Assembly (NCBI GenBank): GCA_948957135.1
Contig: CARDBT010000009.1
Location: forward strand, 1-64,000
DNA length: 64,000 bases
Origin: COE1 sp910588595
Lineage (GTDB): Bacteria; Bacillota; Clostridia; Lachnospirales; Lachnospiraceae
Direction of reading: 5' to 3'
Shown here: piece by piece, positions 35,308 through 44,494 of the stretch
How positions within the stretch are numbered: the stretch's first letter is position 1
Layout of the letters: each line of letters begins with the position of its first letter
Notes under the pieces: model-generated
Told to the model about the DNA's origin: nothing
Seen by the model: the letters and a program-made list of their open reading frames with translations, nothing else
The model's database searches: none
Translations under genes and position numbers: made by a program

Positions 35308-36432
35308 ATGGTTATAAAGAACGGTCTTGTTTACGGTGAGGATCAATGTTTTCAGACAAGAGATATTTTTATCGAGGATCATCGGTTTGTGGAAAGCGTG
35401 GACAGCAGTGACGCGGAAGTGATCGATGCGCAGGGCTTGTATGTCCTGCCGGGACTGATCGATGTCCACAGTCATGGCGCTGTGGGAGCTGACTTTTCCG
35501 ATGCCGATGCCAGAGGGCTTGCCGAGATCCTGCGCTATGAAAAGAGCTGTGGTATCACGACATACTGTCCCACGACGATGACACTTCCCAGAAGTCAGTT
35601 TCTGGCGATGTTTGATGCCATGAAAGAACTGGAGATAACGCCGGAAATGGCACAGATCGCAGGGATCAATATGGAGGGGCCTTTTCTCGACAGTCCAAAA
35701 AAGGGCGCGCATGCGGGCGAATTTATACAGGAGCCGGATGTGGCATTTTTCAGGGAGTGCAGCGCGAGATGCGCGGCGGCATGTCCGACAGAACTCGGGC
35801 GGCATATCCGGCTGGTGACACTTGCGCCAAACACGAGCGGAGCGATCGGATTTATCGATGCGCTGAAGGATGAGACGACGATCGCGCTGGGGCATACCGC
35901 AGCGGATTATGACACGGCAAGGAAAGCGCTTGATGCGGGAGCGAGGCACATCACACACCTGTTCAATGCGATGGAGCCGTTCTCACACCGCTCGCCGGGG
36001 CTGATCGGTGCCGCGGCCGAGGATCCGGACTGCATGGCGGAACTGATCTGTGACGGTATTCACGTGCATGCGAGTGCGGTGCGCGCAGCCTTTTCGCTGT
36101 TTCCAGGCAGGATCGTGCTGATCAGCGATTCTATGCGTGCGGCGGGGATGGTCGACGGAACGTACACGCTTGGCGGGCAGCAGGTACACGTCAAGGGAAA
36201 GCTTGCCACGCTGTCAGACGGCACGATCGCAGGCTCCGTGACAAATCTGTATGACTGTATGCGGACCGCGGTGTCTTTTGGCATTCCGCTCGAGGATGCG
36301 GTGGCAGCGGCGACCATCAATCCGGCGAGGAGCATCGGGATCGATGACGAGGTCGGGGTGATCGCTGTCGGAAAACAGGCGGATGTACTGCTGGTAGATA
36401 AGGATATGAAGCTGGTCAGGGTGATCGGCTGA
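35308..36432 (+). CDS. nagA: N-acetylglucosamine-6-phosphate deacetylase
   Basis: A 374-residue amidohydrolase that removes acetate from GlcNAc-6-P to give the NagB substrate. Metal and substrate residues are visible: GLIDVHSHGAVGADFSD (HxH), INMEGPFLDSPKKGAH, the Glu of the metal site, ALGHTAADYDTA, ITHLFNAMEPFSHRSPG and the catalytic Asp in VLISDSMRAAG. The length is typical. It is 60 bases downstream of nagB with AGGAG upstream of the ATG, and ends in a strong terminator, so it closes the N-glycan cluster. No GlcNAc kinase is encoded between the phosphorylase/hexosaminidase genes and this one, so phosphorylation of free GlcNAc relies on a gene elsewhere. Confidence 0.96.
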   Translation: MVIKNGLVYGEDQCFQTRDIFIEDHRFVESVDSSDAEVIDAQGLYVLPGLIDVHSHGAVGADFSDADARGLAEILRYEKSCGITTYCPTTMTLPRSQFLAMFDAMKELEITPEMAQIAGINMEGPFLDSPKKGAHAGEFIQEPDVAFFRECSARCAAACPTELGRHIRLVTLAPNTSGAIGFIDALKDETTIALGHTAADYDTARKALDAGARHITHLFNAMEPFSHRSPGLIGAAAEDPDCMAELICDGIHVHASAVRAAFSLFPGRIVLISDSMRAAGMVDGTYTLGGQQVHVKGKLATLSDGTIAGSVTNLYDCMRTAVSFGIPLEDAVAAATINPARSIGIDDEVGVIAVGKQADVLLVDKDMKLVRVIG

Positions 36433-36443
36433 TGGTACGGAAC

Positions 36444-36474
36444 AAAAAACTGTCTATTGAATAGGCAGTTTTTT
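36444..36474 (+). terminator. Terminator after nagA
   Basis: AAAAAACTGTCTATT pairs with AATAGGCAGTTTTTT (one G-T) around a tiny loop; the arm itself ends in a T run. A run of nine G follows at 36479-36487. The A tract on the other side would also allow it to work on the minus strand. Confidence 0.9.
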
Positions 36475-36614
36475 GTTTGGGGGGGGGTGCGCTCAGCGGT
36501 TAAAAGAGATAAAAATAGAAATATAAGAAATTGTTTATTGTAAAAGGGGTAATTGTATATTATAGTGTATTCAAGGCATATTAGCCTCATACAAAATACG
36601 AGGAGGATTTCGGT

Positions 36615-37832
36615 ATGAAATCGGATAAAAAACAATTTCTGCAGATAGGGCTCACTATATTTGCCAGTCTCTCAGCGGTTGTTGCATTTTTCTTTATTGT
36701 GCTGCGCTATCAGGGACTCAAAGCGTATCTGGATATCGTGTCGCTGGCGCTCCAGCCGGTGATGGCGGGCGTTGTGATCGCATATGTGCTCTGTCCTGTT
36801 GCAAAGTTTCTGGAGCGGCAGTTTCGCCGGGTGAAGGGACTCTCCCGCGCTGCACGGCCGCTTTCTGTCGTGTTCACACTGATTTTTGCCATGGGTATCC
36901 TGGGACTGTTCTGTGCTTTGGTGCTGCCGCAGGTGGTAGAGAGTATCAGGAGTCTTGTGGTGGATCTGCCTGCCATGCTGGAGACCCAGCTTACAAGGTT
37001 GGAAAGCTATCTGGAAGCAGACAGTGATGCAGCGGCTACAGCAATGCAGATGATCACTTCAGTTGAGACGTTCCTGATGACGTGGATCAAAGAGAATCTG
37101 TTTGCGACAGTCTCCAATGTAGCGGTCAGTGTGCTGTCTGTCGGTTCTGCGGTCGTAAATTTTGTGGTATCGATCGTTGTCATGGTCTATCTTCTGCTAG
37201 ATCGGGAGCGTTATCTGGCACAGTGCAAAAAGCTGTTTTATGCAGTCAGCCGCAATAAACGTTTCAATCGCATTGTCATGGAAACAGTGCATCAGGCGGA
37301 TCAGATCTTCAGTGGTTTTATCTCGGGAAAACTTCTGGATTCACTGATCGTTGGTATTATCTGTTTCATATGCCTGACTTTTTTGAAGATGCCTTATGCG
37401 CTGCTGGTCAGTGTCATTGTGGGTGTCACCAATATCATTCCGATGTTTGGTCCTTTTATCGGCGCCATACCGAGCGCATTTCTGATCCTGCTGGTCTCGC
37501 CGTCAAAATGCATTGTTTTTCTGATCTTTGTCATTATCCTGCAGCAACTGGACGGGAATGTGATCGGACCGCGTATCCTTGGAAACTCCACAGGGCTGTC
37601 GGCGCTCTATGTGACGGTGGCGATGCTGCTCTTTGGGAAATTGATGGGATTTGTGGGAATGATCGTTGGCGTGCCGCTGTTTGCCACACTATACTACATT
37701 GTCAAACGGTTGGCAGAATACTCCTTAAAACAGCAGGGTATGCCCATGACTACTGCAGAGTATGCGGGGGTGGAAGCTGGGAAGACATCGAAAGATCAGT
37801 CCTGTGAAGAAGAACAGCAGACACATCAATGA
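36615..37832 (+). CDS. AI-2E family (PerM/YtvI-like) membrane transporter
   Basis: A 405-residue polytopic membrane protein, about seven to eight helices, of the AI-2E family permeases (Pfam type PF01594). Typical features are the N-terminal pair of helices (residues 10-75), a soluble segment rich in Glu/Leu (about 115-165), and the C-terminal block SVIVGVTNIIPMFGPFIGA followed by LQQLDGNVIGPRILG, the family signature. Members export signals or ions (AI-2 in TqsA, Na+/H+ in some); the function of this one is unknown. It appears to be a single-gene unit: RBS GAGGAGG before the ATG, and a bidirectional terminator after it. The last ~35 residues are polar. Confidence 0.9.
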   Translation: MKSDKKQFLQIGLTIFASLSAVVAFFFIVLRYQGLKAYLDIVSLALQPVMAGVVIAYVLCPVAKFLERQFRRVKGLSRAARPLSVVFTLIFAMGILGLFCALVLPQVVESIRSLVVDLPAMLETQLTRLESYLEADSDAAATAMQMITSVETFLMTWIKENLFATVSNVAVSVLSVGSAVVNFVVSIVVMVYLLLDRERYLAQCKKLFYAVSRNKRFNRIVMETVHQADQIFSGFISGKLLDSLIVGIICFICLTFLKMPYALLVSVIVGVTNIIPMFGPFIGAIPSAFLILLVSPSKCIVFLIFVIILQQLDGNVIGPRILGNSTGLSALYVTVAMLLFGKLMGFVGMIVGVPLFATLYYIVKRLAEYSLKQQGMPMTTAEYAGVEAGKTSKDQSCEEEQQTHQ

Positions 37833-37860
37833 TTATCTGAGGAAATATAATGTAAAACGG

Positions 37861-37907
37861 CACAGTGCAGCAGGAAGTCTCCCTGCTGCACTGTGTATCA
37901 TTTTATT
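37861..37907. terminator. Bidirectional terminator between convergent genes
   Basis: CACAGTGCAGCAGG (37861-37874) pairs with CCTGCTGCACTGTG (37882-37895); TATCATTTTATT follows on the plus strand and CCGTTTTACATT on the minus strand. It serves the permease gene and the SUFU gene; its 3' flank just overlaps the SUFU stop. Confidence 0.85.
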
Positions 37908-39015
37908 CTATTGTCTGTATGATCGTGCCGTTTTGATCCCGAATATGTGTAGGAACCACTTCTATGGTAAGCGCAATCGTTCTCATAGGATATGTTCCGA
38001 CATGCGGCTTTAAGAGCCCGCAGATCTCATCGAGGTTTTCTAGTGTCAGCGAGATGATCACGGCATCGCTGTCCGTATCGATATCCGGCTGCTGGGCGCA
38101 TTTGAAACAGGCAGCGGTGTCATTGCACTGCAGGACAAATGATCTGTCTTTCCCGATTCTTGCCCTGAGCAGGGTCAGGATCTGGTCGATATGGCCAGCT
38201 CCTAACTTCAGATACGCTTTCCTGTCCTCCAGACTGGCAGTAAGATCTGACAGATACAATACGCCTGTCGATGAGCCATCGCGTTCTATGCCCTGTTCCC
38301 ATGTATGGCGGAAGTCCGGCTGTTTCATCAGTGTTGTCCTGGACAGATCCGCGATTCCGTATGGAGTATACTTGAGAAGTTCGTTTAAAAAGCTTTCTCC
38401 GTTCCAGCACATCATGGCATTCAGTTCGTCTTCTGTGATGCCGATGGCTTCCAGGAAGACCATGGAACCGTTTACAGTGTTGATCCTGCCCAATTCCGGA
38501 TCAGTCAAAAAACCCAGACAGGTCAGCTGGGTGTCGGTTTCCAAGGCAATAGGACCATTTGCGTTCAAGTAGTGCCCCGAATCAAAAGTGTTACCTGAGG
38601 AAAAGACATAGCGCGCCAAATTTTGCATCATATTGATCGGCCAGCCGGGCGGTGTGTCCTCACTGCCGCGTTTCAGGCGGAAAGTGAGTTCGAAACCGAA
38701 ACCACTCACTGCGTTTTCACTGTCGTCCGCATCATACTTGTTCTCGTTGTCACCACGATCGTCTTCGGTGCTGTTATGATCATCGTTTTCGTCATCCTCC
38801 TCATCATCGTCGTCATCGGGATACAGATCCGTAAATCCGTAGGTGACATAGAGCCAGTGCGGGCAGCCTGTATCACTTTTCCAGACCTCAACGCCCTCGA
38901 GCGGATCATTGCCGCCTAGATAACCGGGAAGGATCGTTCCGTAGTATAGTCCTTCCTGGTCAGGATAAAACGCTTTTATTCGATTTGATATATAGGTAAA
39001 TCCGTCTGTCTCCAT
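37903..39015 (-). CDS. Suppressor-of-fused (SUFU) domain protein with acidic insert
   Basis: A 370-residue protein. Residues ~20-66 and 103-215 match the SUFU domain: YYGTILPGYLGGNDPLEGVE, HWLYVTYGFTDLY, then GFGFELTFRLKR and GHYLNANGPI. Between the two conserved halves, residues 67-100 are an extra, almost purely acidic Asp/Glu/Asn stretch. Bacterial SUFU proteins are cytoplasmic, often in toxin-immunity or stress neighbourhoods, but no toxin gene is adjacent here. The C-terminal 150 residues, with regular alternating strands and helices, are less certain. AAGGAG lies before the ATG on the minus strand. A short gap of 48 bases separates it from the oligoendopeptidase, in the same direction, so the two may be co-transcribed, PepF first. 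Confidence 0.85.
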   Translation of the reverse strand: METDGFTYISNRIKAFYPDQEGLYYGTILPGYLGGNDPLEGVEVWKSDTGCPHWLYVTYGFTDLYPDDDDDEEDDENDDHNSTEDDRGDNENKYDADDSENAVSGFGFELTFRLKRGSEDTPPGWPINMMQNLARYVFSSGNTFDSGHYLNANGPIALETDTQLTCLGFLTDPELGRINTVNGSMVFLEAIGITEDELNAMMCWNGESFLNELLKYTPYGIADLSRTTLMKQPDFRHTWEQGIERDGSSTGVLYLSDLTASLEDRKAYLKLGAGHIDQILTLLRARIGKDRSFVLQCNDTAACFKCAQQPDIDTDSDAVIISLTLENLDEICGLLKPHVGTYPMRTIALTIEVVPTHIRDQNGTIIQTIE

Positions 39016-39063
39016 TAAAAGATCAACTCCTTTTCTGTTTTTTCGCTGACGGGTGTTTTCGCC

Positions 39064-40863
39064 CTACCGCATCAGCTCAGCCAGCTCATCGATCAGGCTG
39101 TCAAACAGTTTGAGCGCATCCTCGACAGGTTTCTTTGTCGACATGTCAACGCCTGCGTCCTTTAAGATGGACACGGGATCTTTGGAACATCCGGCACTCA
39201 AAAAGTTTTCCTTGTAAGCTTTCACGGCTGGTTCGCCCTCGTTCAAGATCTTCTGTGAGAGTGCGATCGCAGCAGAGAATCCGGTAGCATACTGGTATAC
39301 ATAGAAGTTGTAGAAAAAGTGTGGGATACGAGCCCACTCGAGGTCGATCTTTGCATCGTGCACGATATCCTTGCCAAAGTACAAATCGATCAGATCATGG
39401 TAGATCCTGCATGCGGATTCGGAGTTGATGCTCTCGCCATCCTGGATCAGCTGGCTCATCTTTAACTCAAACTCTGCAAACATAGTCTGGCGGTAAAGCG
39501 TTGTCCTAAACTGCTCAAGGAAGTAGTTGATCAGGTATGCCCGTTCTTTTTTGTCAGTTGTCTTCTTCAAGAGATACTGCATCAGGAGCGCTTCGTTGCA
39601 GGTGGAAGCAACCTCTGCCACAAAGATCACATAATCAGCGTCAACGACGGGCTGGTTCTTGTTTGAGAGGTAAGAGTGCAGTGCATGCCCCATCTCATGA
39701 GCTGTTGTAAACTCACTGTCGAGGGTGTTTTTATAATTCAGGAGCACATAAGGGTGGATACGGCAGCCGCTCGAATACGCGCCGCTGCGTTTTCCGGGGT
39801 TCTCATAGATATCGATCCAACGGTTTTCAAAGCCCTCGTCGAGAAGTGCCACATAGTCCTCGCCTAGAACGGAGAGCGCTTCGCGGATGTTTTCCTTTGC
39901 TTCCGAAAAGGGAATGTCGCGTTCTGCGTTTGCTACGATCGGAACATACAAGTCATACATGTGCAGGGCATCTACTTTTAACAGCTTTTTTCTCAGACGC
40001 ACATACTTGTACATGGATTCCATGTTTTCGTGGACTGCATCAATCAGGTTGTTGTATACCTGCACATTTACATTAGTGGCATCCAGAGCAGCTTCCAATG
40101 GACTGTTGTATCTGCGCATCCTGGAGAAGAAGTTGAGCTGTTTCATCTGTGCGGACAGGATTGCGGCGGATGTGTTTTTGTGCTCAGCGTAGGTCTTGTA
40201 CATGGATTCGAAAGCGTCTTTTCTGACATTCCTGTCATAATTCTGCATCAGGGGAAGAAAGCTTGCATGTGTCACAGGGTAGCGCTTGCCCTCGATATCC
40301 GTCACAGATTCATAGGTCATGTCCGCATCGTTTAAGAGACTGAAGATGTCATCGGGCGACTGGGCGAGATCTCCGGCAGCCGCCAGGATCTTTTCCTCAG
40401 CATCGCTCAAAATGTGTGCTTTTTTGCGGAGGATATCATTGAGGTATCTACGGTATCGGACCAGTCCAGGCTGTTTTTCATAAAATCCATTCAGGACAGT
40501 ATCCGGAATCTCAAGGATCTCAGGCTCCGCAAAGGATAAGGCGGACGAGATCGCCACATAGACGCCGGTCGTCTGGTCCCGGAAGCCCTGATAAGTAGTG
40601 TTTTTCGTGTCCTCGTCGGCTTTGCGCATAGAATAATTTGCGAAGCGGTCGATCAGGACAGAGATCTCATCCTGAAGCTTTAGGAAGTTCAACAGGTTGT
40701 CCGCATTTTTGCCGAGATTGCCCTGATACGTTTCGATCTGCGGGATCATGCCCTTTATTTTTTCCAGATCTTTTTTCCAGTCCTCATCACTGGCATAGAG
40801 ATCCTCGACTGCCCATGTGTACTCCTTGGGGACATCGCTGCGTTTTTCGTAATTTTCATTCAT
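39064..40863 (-). CDS. pepF: Oligoendopeptidase F, M3 family
   Basis: A 599-residue zinc metallopeptidase that cleaves short peptides in the cytoplasm. The zinc motif HEMGH lies in FTTAHEMGHALHSYLSNKN, and the conserved upstream segment GAYSSGCRIHPYVLLNYKN and downstream VASTCNEALLMQYLL (third ligand Glu) are present. N-terminal residues 1-120 form the usual helical cap. Length agrees with PepF1 proteins (~600). There is no signal peptide. On the minus strand AGGAG lies nine bases before the ATG. It is divergent from addB across 130 bases and precedes the SUFU gene. It probably serves general peptide recycling. Confidence 0.95.
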   Translation of the reverse strand: MNENYEKRSDVPKEYTWAVEDLYASDEDWKKDLEKIKGMIPQIETYQGNLGKNADNLLNFLKLQDEISVLIDRFANYSMRKADEDTKNTTYQGFRDQTTGVYVAISSALSFAEPEILEIPDTVLNGFYEKQPGLVRYRRYLNDILRKKAHILSDAEEKILAAAGDLAQSPDDIFSLLNDADMTYESVTDIEGKRYPVTHASFLPLMQNYDRNVRKDAFESMYKTYAEHKNTSAAILSAQMKQLNFFSRMRRYNSPLEAALDATNVNVQVYNNLIDAVHENMESMYKYVRLRKKLLKVDALHMYDLYVPIVANAERDIPFSEAKENIREALSVLGEDYVALLDEGFENRWIDIYENPGKRSGAYSSGCRIHPYVLLNYKNTLDSEFTTAHEMGHALHSYLSNKNQPVVDADYVIFVAEVASTCNEALLMQYLLKKTTDKKERAYLINYFLEQFRTTLYRQTMFAEFELKMSQLIQDGESINSESACRIYHDLIDLYFGKDIVHDAKIDLEWARIPHFFYNFYVYQYATGFSAAIALSQKILNEGEPAVKAYKENFLSAGCSKDPVSILKDAGVDMSTKKPVEDALKLFDSLIDELAELMR

Positions 40864-40993
40864 TGTTTCAGTCTCCTTTTCAAATTTATTACTTTATTCT
40901 ATCATTTTATCGCCCATTATGCTAGACTAAATTGTAAGGAGTTAAATATACATGCTGCAGGGGCAGGTTGAATTATAGTTTAGGAGGCAGGAT

Positions 40994-43900
40994 ATGGGAT
41001 TAAGGTTTTACATTGGCGCATCAGGCTCCGGTAAGAGTTATCAGCTTTATAATCATATCATCGATGAATCAAGAACAAATCCCCACGTCAACTATCTGAT
41101 CGTCGTGCCAGATCAGTTTACGATGCAGACGCAGCTAGAGATGGTCAGAAAACATCCAAATAAAGGAATCATGAATATCGATGTGCTCAGTTTCGGCAGA
41201 CTGTCGCACCGTATCTTTGAGGAGGTGGGCGGCAACGACAAGCCGGTGCTCGACGATACCGGAAAGAGCCTGGTGCTGCGCCGTGTTGCGGCAGGAGTTG
41301 AAAACGATCTCAGTGTCATGAAGCGAAACATCAGAAAACCGGGCTATATCAGTGAGGTAAAGTCCGCGCTGTCCGAGTTTATGCAGTATGGTCTTGGCAC
41401 GAAGGAGGTAGAGAACCTGTGCGCGTACGCATCCCGGAGAAATGCACTTTCCTACAAGTTAAGGGATCTGCATTTGTTGTATCAGGGCTTTTTGGATTAT
41501 ATCCATGAGCGGTACATCACGACGGAGGAAACCCTTGACCTGCTTAGAAAAGTGCTGTCCAAATCTCGTGTGGTGAGGGGCAGCGTGATCGTGTTTGACG
41601 GATTTACAGGATTCACGCCGGTGCAGTACCATGTCATACAGGAGCTTATGGTGCAGGCGCAGGAGGTGATCGTGACTGTGACGATGGATGCGCGCGAGAA
41701 CGCTTATGTGCTGGATGGAGAACAGAAACTGTTCCATCTGAGCAAGAAGACGCTCCACGATCTGGACAGACTTTGCAAGGAGGCGGGCGTGAAGCGCGAG
41801 AAGGATGTGATCATAGCGGACGAAGTCGTCTGGCGCTACAGGAACAATGCAGGTCTGTCCCATCTTGAGCGGGAACTTTTCCGGTATCCGTATCAGGTGT
41901 ATCAGGGAAAACAGGATAGTATCCGTGTCTTTGAAGCGTCCAGCCCGAAGGAGGAGCTCAGGCAGATCTGCCTTGAGATCCGCAGGATCGTGCGCGGGCA
42001 AGATTACTGTTACAGGGATATCGCGGTGGTGACAGGAGATCTGGAGCGGTATGGATTTCTGGCGCGTGAGATGTTCCAGCGGTTTGGGATTCCCTTTTTT
42101 GTAGACCAGACAAACAAGCTGGTCTTAAATCCGTTCATTGAGTTTATCAGGAGCGCGCTGCTGGTTGTGATACAGGAGTACTCGTATGAGGCGGTTTTTC
42201 ATTTTCTGCGCTGCGGCATGGCAGGGGTGACGCCCGATGAGACAGACCGACTGGAGAACTATTGTCTGGCAATGGGGATCCGCGGCAAAAAGGCGTGGAA
42301 CAGCAAATTCACCAGACGTCCTAAGAGGCAGGAGGCGGAGGCGGCAGAGCTCGGTGAGCTGAACGCAGTCCGCGAGAAAGTCGTCTCGATGCTCGCGCCC
42401 CTCACGCAGCGCAAGGAGGACAAAAAGGCGACCGGAAGGGAACTGGTGTGTGCGCTGTATGAGTTTATCGTGAATGCTTCCATCGAGGAAAAGCTGACGG
42501 AGTACGAGCGGTATTTCACGGAGCAGGGAGATCTTGTGCGGGCAAAAGAGTACGCGCAGATCTACAGGCTCGTCATGGAGCTGTTAGAGCAGATCTGTGG
42601 TCTGCTGGGAGAAGAAGAACTGGAGATCAAGGAGTTTGCGGATATTCTGGACGCGGGATTTGCCGAGATCAAAGTCGGAACGATCCCACAGAATGTGGAT
42701 AAGGTGGTGATCGGTGACATCGAGAGAACACGTCTGTGTGAGATCAGGGCGCTGTTTTTTATCGGCGTGAATGACGGCATCATACCAAAGAGCGGCGGGA
42801 CGGGCGGCATCATCTCCGATATTGACAGGGAATTTCTCCAGGAGTCGGAGTATGAGCTGGCACCGACACCGAGGCAGCAGATGTATATTCAGCGGCTGTA
42901 TCTGTATCTGATGATGACAAAGCCGACAGAGCGCTTGTATTTGTCCTATGCAAAGGTGGACAACGAGGGGAAGAGTATCCGTCCGGCATATCTGGTCAGC
43001 ACTGTCACCAGACTGTTTCCGGACATTGAGATCGGTCAGCCGCAGCTGCGTCCTATGGAAGAGCAGATCGAGTCACCGGCAGACACACTCGCCTATCTGG
43101 TCACACTGCTGCGGCGGTATGCGGCAGACGAGATCGGCGGGGACCGGCAGCTTTTTATCACGCTTTATGACACGTATGTCAGAAATGAGCGGTATGCACC
43201 GGTTTTGGAGCAGATGAAAAAGGCGGCTTTTGCGTATTTATCCAACGCAGATACGAACAGACTGCCAAGAGAGCTTGCCCACCTCCTGTATGGACAGATC
43301 TTAAAGAACAGCATCAGCCGTCTGGAAAAGTTTGCCTCGTGTGCCTACGCACATTTTCTGAAATATGGACTGAGCCTGGAGGAGCGCGGCAAGTACAGCT
43401 TTGAGAGCGTAGATATGGGAAATGTGTTTCACGCGGTGCTTGAGAGTTTTTCCGGCAAGATCGTTGAGGAGGGCTATACATGGTTTGATTTCCCTAAGGA
43501 AGTGGGGGAGCGGATCGTCGGGCAATGCCTGGAGGATTACGCGGTGTCCTATGGGGAGACGATCCTGTACAGCAGCAAGCGCAATGAGTACATGATTACG
43601 AGAATGCATCGGATCTTAAACAGGACCGTACAGACGCTGCAGTACCAGCTCCAGAAGGGGGTGTTCACACCGGAGAATTTTGAGCTGTCGTTTCAGATGA
43701 CATCGGATCTTGAGGCGGTGAACATCTCGCTTTCGGATGACGAGCGCATGCAGCTGATCGGGCGTATTGACCGTGTGGATACCTGTCAGAAAGAGGATAA
43801 GCTGTATGTCAAGATCATCGACTACAAATCAGGGAAGCGAAAATTTGACCTTGCCGCCCTGTATTACGGGCTTCAACTACAGTTGGTCGTCTACATGAAT

Positions 43901-44494
43901 GCCGCGGTGGAGGTTCTGAAAAAGAAAAATAAAGAAGAGAAAAATGACACGCGTGTCGTTCCTGCCGCGATGCTCTACTATCATGTCAGCGATCCGATGA
44001 CAGAGACGGATAAGGGCAAGCCGGATCCTTCGGAGATCAATGCGGCGATCCTAGACGAGTTGAAGATGACAGGGATGGTCAGCGATGACGAGGAAGTGAT
44101 AAAGCTGCTGGACAAAGATTTTGAGACCAAGTCCTCTGTGATCCCGGTGGCGAGAAAGAAGGACGGAAGCTTTACACAGACCTCGTCCGTGTTGTCGGAC
44201 AGTGATTTCAAGACGGTTTCCGACTATGTGAACCATAAGATCAAGGAACTTGGCGTATCGATCTTAGACGGTGACATCGGGTTGAATCCCTACGAGCAGA
44301 AGGACGCGGATGCATGTACGTACTGCGATTACAAGAGCGTGTGCGGCTTTGACAAGAAACTGGGAGCCAATCTGGTAAGGCATCTTGAAGAGCTCAACCA
44401 GGAGTCTGCGATGGAGTGCATCCGCAAAAGTCTTGGCATGGATGAGCAGGAACCGATAGTTCCTGAAGAAGGGCAGGAAGGGGGCGGTCAGTGA
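40994..44494 (+). CDS. addB: AddAB helicase-nuclease, subunit B
   Basis: A 1166-residue subunit of the AddAB complex, which resects double-strand breaks for homologous recombination. The N-terminal Walker A reads IGASGSGKSYQLY. A helicase-like scaffold follows. The C-terminal RecB-type nuclease shows IDRVDTCQ and VKIIDYKSGKRKF with catalytic Asp/Lys. The 4Fe-4S cluster cysteines are present: one in LEKFASCAYAHFL and three in CTYCDYKSVC near the C-terminus. Length matches the Bacillus protein (~1166). AGGAGG lies before the ATG. The stop overlaps the addA start (ATGA), so translation is coupled. Nothing suggests damage. Confidence 0.96.
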   Translation: MGLRFYIGASGSGKSYQLYNHIIDESRTNPHVNYLIVVPDQFTMQTQLEMVRKHPNKGIMNIDVLSFGRLSHRIFEEVGGNDKPVLDDTGKSLVLRRVAAGVENDLSVMKRNIRKPGYISEVKSALSEFMQYGLGTKEVENLCAYASRRNALSYKLRDLHLLYQGFLDYIHERYITTEETLDLLRKVLSKSRVVRGSVIVFDGFTGFTPVQYHVIQELMVQAQEVIVTVTMDARENAYVLDGEQKLFHLSKKTLHDLDRLCKEAGVKREKDVIIADEVVWRYRNNAGLSHLERELFRYPYQVYQGKQDSIRVFEASSPKEELRQICLEIRRIVRGQDYCYRDIAVVTGDLERYGFLAREMFQRFGIPFFVDQTNKLVLNPFIEFIRSALLVVIQEYSYEAVFHFLRCGMAGVTPDETDRLENYCLAMGIRGKKAWNSKFTRRPKRQEAEAAELGELNAVREKVVSMLAPLTQRKEDKKATGRELVCALYEFIVNASIEEKLTEYERYFTEQGDLVRAKEYAQIYRLVMELLEQICGLLGEEELEIKEFADILDAGFAEIKVGTIPQNVDKVVIGDIERTRLCEIRALFFIGVNDGIIPKSGGTGGIISDIDREFLQESEYELAPTPRQQMYIQRLYLYLMMTKPTERLYLSYAKVDNEGKSIRPAYLVSTVTRLFPDIEIGQPQLRPMEEQIESPADTLAYLVTLLRRYAADEIGGDRQLFITLYDTYVRNERYAPVLEQMKKAAFAYLSNADTNRLPRELAHLLYGQILKNSISRLEKFASCAYAHFLKYGLSLEERGKYSFESVDMGNVFHAVLESFSGKIVEEGYTWFDFPKEVGERIVGQCLEDYAVSYGETILYSSKRNEYMITRMHRILNRTVQTLQYQLQKGVFTPENFELSFQMTSDLEAVNISLSDDERMQLIGRIDRVDTCQKEDKLYVKIIDYKSGKRKFDLAALYYGLQLQLVVYMNAAVEVLKKKNKEEKNDTRVVPAAMLYYHVSDPMTETDKGKPDPSEINAAILDELKMTGMVSDDEEVIKLLDKDFETKSSVIPVARKKDGSFTQTSSVLSDSDFKTVSDYVNHKIKELGVSILDGDIGLNPYEQKDADACTYCDYKSVCGFDKKLGANLVRHLEELNQESAMECIRKSLGMDEQEPIVPEEGQEGGGQ

